Assembly: GCA_950097015.1 (NCBI GenBank)
Contig: CATNEN010000011.1
Coordinates: 2,694,501-2,758,500 of the forward strand
Source of the DNA: Macrostomum hystrix
Lineage: Eukaryota; Platyhelminthes; Macrostomidae
Length of the DNA: 64,000 bases
Reading direction: 5' to 3'
Shown piece after piece: positions 1 through 11,900 of this stretch. The position numbers and the translations under genes were made by a program. How positions within the stretch are numbered: the first letter of the stretch is position 1; each line of letters opens with the position of its first letter. Under the pieces are notes generated by a model that saw only the letters and a list, made by a program, of their open reading frames with translations, did not search any database and had not been told where the DNA came from.

Positions 1-769
1 AGCTTTTCACTTGGACTTAGGAATGCAGGGAAGGCAAGTGAGGGCAGGTGGCTCTCTAGCCCCCCGACTACTCAAACTCATCCTCAGCCTCCCCAGCCGT
101 CACCCGGGAGCAAAGTAGGCAGCAGCTGCTCACAGTTGAGCAACTCAGCCTTATTTCCATAGTTTGCTGTTTTTCTGTTGCTGCAGCAGTTGTGTGTTTG
201 CAGCAGAAAATGTATTTCTCTTCTACATATTAACTAGACTGTGAATGGGATTGTGAATCATAAATAGACTGTGAATAGACTGGTGCCTACACACTAGAGA
301 CTTTCGAACCAACGACGTTGTCCACATTTTCTTGAGTAAACTTTGAGTCCTGTCATTATCTTTGCCTCTGCATTTGTCAAAGAATTTCAGACAGGTAAAA
401 TAAGGTAAGGACAGGTAAAAGGCAGCAAAAATCTCTCCTATCAACATTTTTTGAAGCAGACAAAATCAAAAAGAAGAAAGAGAAATAGATAATTACACGG
501 TTGCCATGCTGACTTGCTAATCACCGCCCTCTCGTCTCCGCTATCAGAAGAAAGTCACATGACAATGGAGCGAACTTGTTGCTTCGATTGTTGAATTATG
601 CGAATGACTGACTAAACAAGCCACATATACAGCTGTTTTCACTGCTTCTACACCTGTCTAAAAAACAGCCCCGCAATTACTTATATAGAAAAATAGTGAT
701 ATTCATTTTCTTCTTTATGGAACGCAATCAGAATGGCGATCAGAATTACCTGTTTTGACAAAGAGTCAA
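1..769. other. Unassigned flank, GC-rich first 160 bp
   Basis: The first 160 bases are clearly GC-richer than the AT-rich DNA that follows. On the minus strand they end in a short open stretch rich in Glu and Asp before a TAG stop at about 85-87. This could be the terminal exon of a gene lying to the right on the minus strand, but I found no convincing acceptor and recognise no family. From about 180 to 769 I see no gene or repeat. Confidence 0.2.
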
Positions 770-1660
770 CTGATAAAGAAAAAAATCACCTGTTAGATAA
801 AATAATAACATGTTAGATAACAAATTCACCTGTTTAATAAAATAATCACATGTTAGATAACAAATTCACCTGTTTAATAAAATAATCACGTTAGATAACA
901 AATTCACCTGTTTAATAAAATAATCACATGTTAGATAACAAATTCACCTGTTTAATAAAATAATCACGTGTTAGATAACAAAATCACATGTTAGATAACA
1001 AAATCACTTGTTCGATAAAATAATCACATGTTAGATAACAAAATCACTTGTTCGATAAAATAATCACGTGTTAGATAACAAAATCACATGTTAGATAACA
1101 AAATCACTTGTTCGATAAAATAATCACATGTTAGATAACAAAATCACCTGTTAGATAACAAAATCACCTGTTAAATAACAAAATCACATGTAAGATAATA
1201 AAATCACCTGTTAGATAACAAAATCACTTGTTCGATAAAATAATCACATGTAAGATAATAAAATCACCTGTTAGATAACAAAATCACTTGTTTGATAAAA
1301 TAATTACAAGTTAGATAACAAACTCACCTGTTAGATAACAAACTCACCTGTTAGATAACAAAATCACATGTTAGATAACAAAATCACATGTTAGATAACA
1401 AAATCACATGTTAGATAACAAAATCACCTGTTTAATAAAAAAATCACATGTTTGATGACAAACTCACCTGTTTGATAAAATAATCACATGTTAGATAACA
1501 AACTCACCTGTTTGATAAAATAATCACAAGTTAGATAACAAACTCACCTGTTAGATAACAAAATCACCTGTTAGATAAAATAATTACATGTTAGATAACA
1601 AAGTCGCCTGTTAGATAACAAAAACATTTGTTAGATAAAAGAATCACATTTTAGATAAAA
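770..1660. repeat. Minisatellite, 20-bp unit, about 44 copies
   Basis: The unit is approximately TGTTAGATAACAAAATCACC, with variants TTCGATAAAATAATCACA and TTTAATAAAATAATCACA interspersed. Blocks of alternating variants suggest local multi-unit duplication. Each unit holds GATAA and often the E-box-like CACCTG. The array is AT-rich and intergenic. Confidence 0.95.
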
Positions 1661-1979
1661 TCAGTTTTGTCACCCGCCTTACATGGCCTTACAAACCAGA
1701 CAAAACAGTCTTGTCCTAGGTAGCAAGTTGTTACTTTCTCATACTCTTGCTATTTTAGACCCAATTCAGTGAAGCAAACTAGCAACACAATTAACGTACT
1801 AAACAGAAGTGAGCATTCCAAAGTGTTTGGCAAACACTTGACAATTTCGCGAAACAAAAGCACACGCAAGCACCAAATTGCTTGCATCGTAGGAAGTACT
1901 GCAGCGACAGTGACTCAACTCAATGGGATATAATAAAGTGTTTGCTTATGTTTACTGCAATAAATACCTGTTTCTGTCT

Positions 1980-2850
1980 TCTGGGATCTGTCTTGTGGGA
2001 TATGTTTTGTGGGATCTGTCTTATGGGATCTGTCTTATGGGATCTGTCTTATGGGATCTGTCTTATGGGATCTGTCTTATGGGATCTGTCTTATGGGATC
2101 TGTTTTGTGGGATCTGTCTTATGGGATCTGTCTTATGGGATCTGTCTTATGGAATCTGTCTTATGGGATCTGTCTTCTGGGATCTGTCTTATGGGATCTG
2201 TCTTATGGGATCTGTCTTATGGGATCTGTCTTCTGGGATCTGTCTTATGGGATCTGTCTTATGGGATCTTTCTTATGGGATCTGTCTTATGGGATCTGTC
2301 TTATGGGATCTGTCTTATGGGATCTGTCTTATGGAATCTGTCTTATGGGATCTGTCTTCTGGGATCTGTCTTATGGGATCTGTCTTATGGGATCTTTCTT
2401 ATGGGATCTGTCTTATGGGATCTGTCTTATGGGATCTGTCTTATGGGATCTGTTTTGTGGGATCTGTCTTATGGGATCTGTCTTATGGGATCTGTCTTAT
2501 GGAATCTGTCTTATGGGATCTGTCTTCTGGGATCTGTCTTATGGGATCTGTCTTATGGGATCTTTCTTATGGGATCTGTCTTATGGGATCTGTCTTATGG
2601 GATCTGTCTTTTGGGATGTGTCTAATGGGATCTGTCTTCTAGAATCTGTCGTATGGGATCCGTCTTATGGGATCCATGCAATGGGATCTGTCTTATGGGA
2701 TCTGTCTTTTCGGATCCCTTTTATGGGATTTGTCTTATGGGATCTTTGTACTGGGATCTTTGTACTGGGATCTTTGTACTGGGATCTTTGTACTGGGATC
2801 TTTGTACTGGGATCTTTGTACTGGGATCTTTGTACTGGGATCTTTGTACT
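1980..2850. repeat. Minisatellite, 14-bp unit GGGATCTGTCTTAT
   Basis: About 54 copies of GGGATCTGTCTTAT with occasional TTCTG or TTGTG variants are followed from 2741 by about 8 near-perfect copies of a sister unit GGGATCTTTGTACT. A degenerate transition zone lies at 2590-2740. The unit is not a multiple of 3, so it stays open in several frames only because it lacks stop triplets. The resulting ORFs are not treated as genes. Confidence 0.95.
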
Positions 2851-3360
2851 TTGAACGCAGCAGAGAGGTCAAATACACTGTATTAAAGCATATATAAAAG
2901 CAGATGAGCTCACTGTATCTAAGGGCTGGATACCGCTAGCCGTACACTATGGAGCACTTACAAAAGCTTAAGACGAGAAAGCATTTGGGAGCTGCCATCT
3001 TCTAAGCTTACAGTGTTTTCTCACTCCCCTCTCTCTCTCTCTCACACAGTTGGGACGAAGCCAATTCGCATCCTTCACTCAGTCCCAAACTCCACCCTAA
3101 GGGGATGAGAATGTGATTTAGCCCAAGTTTGCCGCCTTCTCTGTCCTAACATTTTTACACGCTTCGGTTAATCGTCGGGACAGTATTTTTTCTGGGCAAG
3201 GATTATAGCGATCCGAAGCATGAAAGGATCTGCCAGAGCTTGGCGACCAATGCGGATGGACCACATCCCCTGAACTCGTTACAGACACCATGGCCGCCTA
3301 TATAGTGCCCCTATCTGTCCCCACTCTACCCATGCAGCTTTCCAACCTCACTTTCAACTA
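2851..3360. other. Non-repetitive stretch with TATA-like motif
   Basis: A strong TATA-like motif, TATATAAAAG, sits at about 2889 on the plus strand directly after the array. It is followed by about 450 bp of mixed-composition, non-repetitive sequence with moderate GC content. I found no ORF of useful length and could not match the stretch to 5S, U1 or other snRNAs by eye. A small promoter with a non-coding transcript is possible but unsupported otherwise. Confidence 0.2.
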
Positions 3361-3367
3361 TTCATAA

Positions 3368-3935
3368 TAATATATCATCTCTCTCCATCTCTCTCCCTTC
3401 ATCACTCTCTCTTCATCACTCTCCCTTTATCACTCTCCCTCCATCACTGTCCCTTCATCACTCTCTCTTCATCACTGTCCCTTCATCACTCTCTCTTCAT
3501 CTCTTTCCCTTCATCACTCTCCCTTCTTCACTCTCCCTCCATCACTCTCCCTTCATCACTCTCTCTTCATCACTCTCCCTTCTTCACTCTCCCTCCATCA
3601 CTGTCCCTTCATCACTCTCTCTTCATCACTCTCCCTTCATCACTCTCTCTTCATCTCTTTCCCTTCATCACTCTCCCTTCATCACTCTCTCTTCATCACT
3701 CTCCCTTCTTCACTCTCCCTCCATCACTGTCCCTTCATCACTCTCTCTTCATCACTGTCCCTTCATCACTCTCTCTTCATCACTGTCCCTTCATCACTTT
3801 CCCTTCATCACTTTCCCTTCATTACTTTCCCTTTATCACTCTCCCTTCATCACTCTCCCTTCATCACTGTCCCTTCATCACTGTCCCTTCATCACTCTCT
3901 CTTCTTCACTTTCCCTTCATCACTCCCTTCCTTTC
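3368..3935. repeat. Minisatellite, 14-bp unit CATCACTCTCCCTT
   Basis: About 40 copies of a pyrimidine-rich 14-mer, with variants CTCTCTTCATCACT and CTGTCCCTTCATCA arranged in alternating blocks. The plus strand is almost entirely C, T and A. The array is intergenic. Confidence 0.95.
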
Positions 3936-4570
3936 AACTCTCTCCATTCAACACTATCCGTACATATCACTCCATCTCTCTTCATCTCTTTCCTTTTTTC
4001 TTTTCATCTCTCTGACATATCTCTCCCAACCGCTATTATCTCAACTATCTACCCCTTCCTTAACCCTACCCCGTCTGCCCCATATACCAAAGCTATCCCA
4101 TATTCTTTCAATTTTCATCATTTCTACTCATTGCGTCTCAATAGTTCAATTCGAACTCAAATATCTAATATTTAAAAACTGCCTTAGGTGGGCTTGGAGT
4201 CTCAGTTTTTTTTCAAATTCATTTGCTTAGTTTTTTTAACGAACTTGCGTGAAATCTCATTGTTTCAGCAAGCTGAGATGGCACGGCACACATTGAAAAC
4301 CGTTCAAATTGGTCTTCAAGCGTGCGAAATCCGGAAATTTACGACTTACATGATGAGACACGTTTAACAACTTAAACCATGATGATATATGCACTGTATT
4401 TTGCACACTGCATAGTTACTGTACATTACAGAACAGTAAGTACAGTAAAGTACACATGTTGCAGAAAATTCAATTTTAATTAGAGATAAGACGGATTTTA
4501 TTTTATAAGAAAATAAGTGAGATAGATTAATATAACTCATTGACAATTAATTAACAATCAATAAATTAAC
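3936..4570. other. AT-rich intergenic stretch
   Basis: No gene, RNA or repeat is recognisable here. Only short low-complexity runs and scattered stops in all frames are visible. Confidence 0.4.
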
Positions 4571-4574
4571 AAAC

Positions 4575-5095
4575 AAGGGTGAGATAGATGGACATAGGGT
4601 GAGCAAGCATTGAGATGAGGGTGAGACAAATATTGAGATGAGGGTTAGACAAATATTGAGATGAGGGTGAGACAAATGTTGAGATAAGGGTTAGACAAAC
4701 GTTGAGATGAGGGTGAGACAAATATTGAGATAAGGGTGAGACAAACGTCTAGATGAGGGTGAGACAAATATTGAGATAAGGGTGAGACAAACGTTGAGAT
4801 GAGGGTGAGACAAGCATTGTGATAAGGGTGAGACAAACGTTGAGATGAGGGTGAGACAAATATTGAGATAAGGGTGAGACAAACGTTGAGATGAGGGTGA
4901 GACAAATATTGAGATAAGGGTGAGACAAACGTTGAGATGAGGGTGAGACAAATATTGAGATAAGGGTGAGACAAACGTTGAGATGAGGGTGAGACAAATA
5001 TTGAGATAAGGGTGAGACAAGCATTGAGGTGAGGGTGAGAAGAACAATACGATAAGTGTGAGGCAAAAAATTATGATGAGGTTGAGGAGATGAGA
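4575..5095. repeat. Minisatellite, 23-bp unit with GGTGAGACAAA core
   Basis: About 21 copies of a 23-bp unit with the core GAGATGAGGGTGAGACAAA, ending alternately in TATT and CGTT. The alternation makes a 46-bp dimer across much of the array. The plus strand of each unit carries GGTGAGA, which resembles a 5' splice site. It lies about 0.6 kb beyond the 3' end of the receptor gene. Confidence 0.95.
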
Positions 5096-5439
5096 ATTGG
5101 ATAACAATTGAAATGAGTTGAGACACAGGAGACAAAAATTATACATACTAGCTAAATTAAGACTTCCAGTGAGAATGCGTTTCGCCTTTAAAAGCTTTGG
5201 ATCTCGCGAATCTACGGCCGAAAGCTAATATACTCGTACGTGCTAATGTTCTAAAAATATTCTCAGAAACTGACATAGAGACAGACAATTACCAATTAGA
5301 TAAAAAAAAGTACACGGACGCTGTACAACGAAGCGAACACCCAAATAATTTTATTTAGATCCTAAGCACAACGTTAACGAGTGAGTGTCATATGCAGTAT
5401 TCAAACTTTCTCAAAATTGAATTTGTCAGACAATTCTTT

Positions 5440-5645
5440 ACTGATATTCACGGAGAGGATAATCTCAGAGAGGATAATCTCACCCTTGGTACTCTCAGAG
5501 GGGATAATCTCACCCTGGTATTCTCAGAGGGGATAATCTCACCCAGATATTCTTGGAGAGGATTATCAAACCCAGTGGACTGAATTATCTCGCTCTGTGA
5601 ACAGGATAATCTCACCCTTCTCTTGATTACAATTGTTTTGGATAA
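5440..5645. repeat. Short degenerate array, about 30-bp unit
   Basis: Five or six imperfect copies of a unit centred on GAGGATAATCTCACCC lie just 3' of the receptor gene. Copies differ by several substitutions and small indels, so the array looks old or eroding. Confidence 0.75.
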
Positions 5646-5689
5646 TCTGCCACCAGGATTGATCCATGGACATTGTCAATCTTCGCAGT

Positions 5690-7051
5690 CTAACTTGGAG
5701 CCCTAGCGCCACCGCCACAGGTGCTTTGTCCGGCACTGAAGGACGCGCTGGTCGTGGCCTGAGCTGCAGTCACCACCTCCATGCCGTGCAGGCCGCCGCG
5801 AGCCAGACGCTGAATGGTTTGATAATCCCGCATCTGTCGGCGCAGCACCAGAGTCTTGAACGCTCGCCGATAATCAGCCGAGAACAGCGCGTAGATGAAG
5901 GGATTCAGAGCGCTGTTGACATAACCCAGCCAGAAGCAGATGTCGAAGGTCAGCGGCGCCACGCAGTCCTGGCAGAATGCGCCGAACAGGTAGACGGAGA
6001 AGAATGGTGCCCAGCAGCCGATGAATGTGACGCAGATGATGGCCAGCATGCGAGCTGCCTTCAGCTCTCGACCGTATCTGCCAGAGAACGGGGCGTACTT
6101 TGTTGCCACATTGATCAGAGTGTTCCAGGACGGCTTGCGACTGGTGGCCGCTGGTGGCGGCACCAGCTGATGCTGCTGCTGCGAGTTCTTCGCTAGCCTA
6201 ACTCGACGGCTAACAATGGAAGTACCGCTGCTGCCTGTTCCAACGTAGCTGGCTGCTGCAGCGGCGCCGCCGCCGCGGTGAATCCGAAGCTCGCCGTGCT
6301 GAGCGGCGCTCTCGCGGCTGGCCAGGACGCCGCGACGTCCGGCCTTCAGAGTCCGATGCACTGAGGCGAATATGTGCAGGTAGAAGTAGATCATAATTAG
6401 CAAGGGTATGAAGAATGAGCCGAGGGCGGAATAGACAATGTAGAGCGGTGTGCTGTGGGCGATGGTACACTGCTGGCCGAGGTCCAAGCAGGCCGTATTT
6501 CCGTTGTCGCCGCCATCGTAGGAGGCGTTCTTGTGGTTCGGCCCCTCGCCGTTCTTATCGGCGCTCTGTAGGAACAGTTTGAAGAGCGTCGGCAGGCTGA
6601 TAGCGCAGGCAAGGATCCAGACGCAGGCCACGAGTAGCCGGGCGCGTCGCCGGTTCATGAGCTTCGGATACTTCAACGGATGACGAAGGCTGATGTAGCG
6701 GTCGAGGCTGATGACAACCAGGTTGAGGATGGAGGCGGTGCAGGTCCAGACATCGACGGCCAGCCAGATTTGGCACCACCAGCGGCTGAAGATCCAGTGC
6801 TTCAGCAGCACCTGATAGGCGATGGAGAATGGCAGAACCAGGAGGCCAACCAGAAGGTCGCTGGTTGCCAGGCTGACAACGAAAGTACTTGTGAGAGCAG
6901 TCTGCAGCTTGGCTGAAGTACACGCGGCCAGCACTACAAGAATGTTACCAAATATGATGATGGTGTTTACTAGGCCTAAACCGCAAGTTTGCACTATGAA
7001 CAGGGGTGACAATAAGTATTGCCGGGTTATGCAGCCACTTTCGTTGGCCAT
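5690..7051 (-). CDS. Biogenic-amine class A GPCR, intronless
   Basis: A complete 453-aa rhodopsin-family receptor is encoded by one exon. It has seven hydrophobic segments. Class A marks are GN in TM1 (35-36), Asp65 in TM2, Asp100 in TM3 (the amine-binding position), DRY at 117-119, CWAPFF at 346-351 in TM6 and NPFIY at 383-387 in TM7. Cys93 and Cys195 can form the conserved disulphide. TM5 has serines (208, 212) placed to contact a catechol or phenol. The third intracellular loop (about 232-328) carries Ala/Gly and Gln tracts. Sequons occur at Asn3 and Asn175. TM3, TM6 and TM7 look closest to octopamine, alpha-1-adrenergic or invertebrate dopamine receptors. By eye I cannot choose the ligand, and serotonin is less likely. 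A minus-strand AATAAA lies at 5350-5355, about 340 bp past the stop. The large open frame on the opposite strand is a shadow. Confidence 0.93.
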   Translation of the reverse strand: MANESGCITRQYLLSPLFIVQTCGLGLVNTIIIFGNILVVLAACTSAKLQTALTSTFVVSLATSDLLVGLLVLPFSIAYQVLLKHWIFSRWWCQIWLAVDVWTCTASILNLVVISLDRYISLRHPLKYPKLMNRRRARLLVACVWILACAISLPTLFKLFLQSADKNGEGPNHKNASYDGGDNGNTACLDLGQQCTIAHSTPLYIVYSALGSFFIPLLIMIYFYLHIFASVHRTLKAGRRGVLASRESAAQHGELRIHRGGGAAAAASYVGTGSSGTSIVSRRVRLAKNSQQQHQLVPPPAATSRKPSWNTLINVATKYAPFSGRYGRELKAARMLAIICVTFIGCWAPFFSVYLFGAFCQDCVAPLTFDICFWLGYVNSALNPFIYALFSADYRRAFKTLVLRRQMRDYQTIQRLARGGLHGMEVVTAAQATTSASFSAGQSTCGGGARAPS

Positions 7052-7324
7052 TTTTGTATAGCCGTGTCAGGTGTGACAATTCTGCTCCTCCGTGTGTCTG
7101 CGTGTTGCTCATCAAACCCGGAACGGTGTTTTTGTCCTCGCAGCTCTGCCAGTTTTCTCCCCAACTCCCTCTTATTTTCTTCCCTATTTTTCCTGGCGTC
7201 CAATGAATTGCAATATACTCGGGGAATCGGGGAAGAAAAGGGACTGGGGGAATGAGATGACGCTACAATGGTGAAGAATTAAAAAACTCTATTGTTATCT
7301 ATAGAGCTGTCAGGCCATTAAGGA
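7052..7324. other. 5' flank of the GPCR gene
   Basis: This is the only non-repetitive DNA upstream of the receptor start before the SINE at 7325. I see no TATA box at a convincing distance and no splice acceptor directly before the ATG. Short open frames on the plus strand here have no coding character. Confidence 0.3.
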
Positions 7325-7625
7325 AGTTTATCGCCTAGGCAATGTAGAGTAGGATGACAAATAGGACAGTCGACTTGAAGTTCGGGGGTTCGATTCCCGA
7401 CTGCTTTAAGAAAACACTTAACTCAGCATTGCTTCAGTTCACCCAGCTGTTAAATGGGTACCAGCTGCATTAGCTGTGTAATTGAGGGTGGGTGTGACGT
7501 CCCCCCAGTCCATGGACTGAACAGTCGTACACAGCTATCAGATGCGCTGCCAATAGCTGCGACTGTGCTGTCGGCTGCACATCTGGCCCAATTAGGGCAG
7601 GTGTAATAAATTATTATTATTATAA
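7325..7625 (+). mobile_element. tRNA-derived SINE, family A, copy 1
   Basis: A pol III tRNA-like head carries a clear B box (GGTTCGATTCCCGAC at about 7388). It is followed by a body with CACTTAACTCAGCATTGCTT and CCCAGCTGTTAAATGGGTA, then CAGTCCATGGACTGAACAG, and a TAAATTATTATTATTATAA tail. The same body is found in inverted orientation at 61525-61822 and, degenerate, at 40090-40264. The head of this copy is more eroded than that of the 61.5-kb copy. It sits between the receptor and transporter genes. Confidence 0.85.
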
Positions 7626-8951
7626 TTAATTGAATGATAAAGTACGTTTAATTGTTTTTCTTTCTATTTTTAACTTTAGTTGATTTAGAGGGTTCAGATA
7701 GCAAATAGTTGTCGATAAAATGCGATTTCTTATAAATCTACGCCAATTTATTAGATCGGTGATTGTCCCTTCCAGTTGTTCATTGTATTGGTCTGTAAGT
7801 CAGCAAGTTAAAAAATGTTATGTTAAAGCAGTAAAATAAAAAGCGATGTAAAGTGGTTCGCAAAATGGTTCAGCTAGAGATTTCACTTCTTTAGAAATCG
7901 AATATTTATTTAAGTATTCTCCAGAACGCTTTCAAATTTGAGAATCTCCTGGGAAAAATTCATTTTCTTCAATCCAGCAGATTACATATAGCGCAAGGCT
8001 AGAGGCGTTCAAATTAAAAAATTGACAAAATGACTAAAATATAAATGTTACTACATAGATAATCCCCCAGAGACATGAGAAAGGGCTATCTTTGCTTCCA
8101 ATCGAAAGTGCAAAAGATTCAAAGAAGCTGTATCTCTGATGTGTTTAGACTGCATTTGGGAAAGCATTGGATGCTTGAGAATTTCTAGGGGGAGATTCTT
8201 CGAAATTCTGAAATCCTGAAAAAATCTGAATTTCCTGAACTATTTGGGAAACCTGCAAAAAACTATTTTAAACTAGAAAGATGTTAAATAATATTAAAAC
8301 AAAACTTTACGGGATTGTTATAAGGAAGCGATATTACAGGCATTAGTAAAAACGTGTAGCTGGGAAATAATAAGAGACTCGGAAACTAAAAAATAGGAAA
8401 ATTCGGATATTTAAAATATTTCGGAGATTAGGGAAAAATGAAATAATCAGTCTTTAATTAAAAACTAGAAAATTTGGGATAATTCGAAGATTATAGAAAT
8501 TTTGAAGTTTTTGTAAATGATATTTGTAAATAGATTTATGACTATTTCAATAAAATGACAAGAAAGTAAAATATAACATAAGCATTTCTTATAATTACGA
8601 GCTAAAATGATTATGATAAAAGAAATAGGATAATAGGATAATAGCACTAACTAAAACTCGGCGAAATTATGAAAGTTCCAAAATTTCGAATAATGAGTTT
8701 CGCGCTGACAGTTTGAAATTCAAGTAATCCGCATATATTTTAAACCTTTATGCTTAATTCATTCTCAATTAAGTGATATAATTAGCTAATTATAAATCAG
8801 AACACGCAAGCCTTATATTTCTATATAAATATTTATAAATAGACGCGGTAGCGAGGCATTGATTCCATTACTTTTAAGTTTCGGCCTTTTTTTAAATATA
8901 TAACACAACTTTTTTGCAACGATGGTCGGAGCTCTAGCTGTACTCGCGAAG
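7626..8951. other. AT-rich 3' flank of the transporter gene
   Basis: About 1.3 kb of AT-rich DNA has no recognisable gene, RNA or tandem array. It probably contains the 3' UTR of the SLC6 gene at its right edge, but I could not fix a poly(A) signal. Confidence 0.4.
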
Positions 8952-11900
8952 TTACTGGCCACGCATTTGATAAAGTTCCACAACCGTGTTGGCGCTGCCG
9001 ACCTCATTTCCTGTCACGACAGTTTTGCCTGACCTGGAAAGGTATAGATTTTGCTTTCAACTTTTTGTGTGAAGGATCTCGAGAAATCATCCCATTTCAG
9101 AGCTTATTTCAGAATCTAAAATCGGTTGCCAGAAGTGTAGTTTCAATAAATCACGTGACCAGATTATAAAGGTCAGAACGGCCTTGTTTGGCTACGTGTC
9201 ATGTGACCCTGACTCTATAACTATCACGCGACACTCACGTGCTTATAGAAAACTGACCTTGACTTGTTAATCCAAGCCGCATAGGCGCATCGTGACCTTG
9301 AATATTTTACTAACACACTAAATTCGCGTGAATTGCTATCGCACAAATAAATATTTAACCTAACTTAATTTTTGTCGAAATTTAGCTTCCAACTGACCGG
9401 AGCCACTCGTGTACATATCAACATTGATTGATAAGGCTTGCTGGGACCTTAAGTTACTTCTCTGTCACGTGACACTCATGCGCGTTAAAAATGAACAGAG
9501 TACACAGAATACTCACTTTTGAAGCTCAGTCAGCTTGCCACGGTACTTTTCATTCTCCGTCCAGTAGGCCTCCACCGGCGGGCCCCAGTCCGGTGTTTCT
9601 CTGAGAGCCGCAGCGAGGCCGCCCCTCTGCCAGAGCTCGTATGCGGCGCAGCCGGGAATGAAGAGGAGAGTGCTAGCCATCGTGAGCCAGCACAATGCTT
9701 CTCCCCAATTCGTAAAAGGCTCATCACCGTACGATGGTGTGCTATACTTCACCAGAGAAAATATTGTGATGAACTGCGAATGGGAATAGTAAGATAGTAT
9801 AGTAAAAGCCAAGTGACTTTAAAAAAGCAATTCTATTTCTGAGACATTTGGCCTTGAATCGAGCGTCCTTTTAGTTAAATTTTGTATTGACTTCTCCAAC
9901 CGTTGTGTCCTTGAGTCATGCGTTCTAAGCGTGACGCGATTTTCATTGAAGGTACGACAATGTAGACGCGTGACCTTGAATCACGATATATACACGTGAT
10001 ATACATTGATGGAATTTTCCAAGCATTTTTTTAACAACTGTAATAACTTAATTGGAACGGTAATAAATGGGTGGGTGGCAGAGCGGTTAACGCGTTTGCC
10101 TCTCATGGCAACGTCCTAGAGCTCGATTCCACGGCGAGGCCACATTCATTTGGGGCGCAGCCGCGAAGAGAAGGCTTGGGGGATTGCCATCCAATTTACG
10201 GCCTTGAGGGCCAACCTCCAAGGCACAGTGAGAGTGTACACTGCCTGACGATGAGAAAGTCAGGGCAGATGTACACACCTGTGTGAGCGTATGCCTGCGT
10301 ACAGTATCTGTGTGCGTGTGTGCTCAGGAGTCAGCGAGACGGGCAGAACTGCCACCTCGCTGGCTGCGGGTCTAGTGTCACCAAAGGATGTGCCATTGCC
10401 TGCAGCTTTCCAACAATAATAATTATTATTATACAGACTCACCATAATAATAATAGGAGTGATTACAGTCCAACAAGCGATCCAGTACGGCCCTGGCCTG
10501 TATCCCAGCATCATTTGGACGTCATTGAGAAAGTTGCGTATTCCATACAGATAGCTGATGCCCAGCAGTTCCACCAGAGCCACAATGAACAGATTGTAAT
10601 AAGCCGAGTATTCGTTTAGCATTGAGAAGTAGTAGATTCCGCCGGGACAGCAGATCGGAATGCCCAACAGGAACATGAAAGCGCAGACCAATAATTTGAA
10701 CACAGCCTGTCTGGCGAAATTCACCTGCAGCCAAGGCCATTCGTCTAAAATAGCTGTGAGCACAGTCTCAACCATGGTAAATTGTGAGTCTACACCCAGA
10801 GTTAGAATCATTATGAAGAACAGGACGCTCCACATTGGGGCGAACGGCATGGCGGCCAGTCCCTCGGGGTAGGCAACGAAGGCCAGGCCGACGCCCTGCT
10901 TGGCCACGTCGGCAACTGGCAATCCAGTCTTGCGCGCCATGAAGCCGATGACGGAGAAGATCGCGAAGCCGGCGAAGATCGACGTGCCGCTGTTGATGGT
11001 TGCCACGATGAGGGCGTCTCTGTGGACAATTTCTTCTTAACTTTTTACTCGGTTCGAGGTGATCGACAGTTCGGTTCCAGTTTTTTCTATACATATCGTC
11101 TAGATACTACCAGGCATGTCCATTTCTGTATTTCGATACATATAGGCTAGTGTTGGTTTAAAGTGCGAAACATTTTGGCTCTACTTTTGAATTTCATCTT
11201 CGTAAAAAAAGTTCGATACACATTAACTCATTTTAAGCATTTAATATAGCCAAAGATTTTCTATACATTTAGGCTCGTTTTCAGTAAATAATAAAAATAA
11301 AAGTTTCCTAGACATAAGCTAGTTAGTTGGTGATCAGCATAAGTAGCACGTTATTGGTTAAAAGTTCATATCTGCATGTTCTAATTAATATTTCTACGTT
11401 TCATGTTTTTCATACAAAATCGTTTAAAGTGTGTGCTCTTCGTTACAAGTTTTTCAATACATATCGGATCGTTTTCGGTATATTCCCTTCGTTACATATT
11501 TATACTTATATCGGCTTATGGTTAGTCTGTATCTTTAATGCAGAACAACAACAATGTCTCACTTGTAACAGTTGTTCCTGAACTTATTGTAGCTGGCCAT
11601 TGTCAGTAGGCCGCCAAAGCCGACGCCAAGAGAGTAGAAAATTTGTATGGCTGCTTCGGTCCAAATCTAGAATTTTAGCCATGGAAATCTAATTTTCTAA
11701 TTAACTTCGATCGCTTCAATTAGTACTGATTATAATGCCGTATAGGTTTCTAGTGCTACAAGTGAGAATATAAAAATAATGTCCCCCTCGGGATGAGATT
11801 CGAACTTCCGACCTCTCAGACAGAAGTCCGAAGCGCTAACCACTAAGCTGGACTAAAACACTTGTATCAAGCATCCATCTGTCACTCACATCCGAGTTCT

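Noticed and set aside
5666-6916. Open frames on the plus strand opposite the GPCR
   Set aside because: Antisense shadows of a GC-rich, clearly conserved receptor frame.
8813-9007. A 64-codon minus-strand frame as a separate small gene
   Set aside because: The same DNA, in a different frame, provides an in-phase last exon (9033-8952) for the SLC6 gene, which explains its higher GC content better.
11783-11857. Functional tRNA gene
   Set aside because: A and B boxes are present, but acceptor and T-stem pairing fails and the sequence resembles the SINE family A head.
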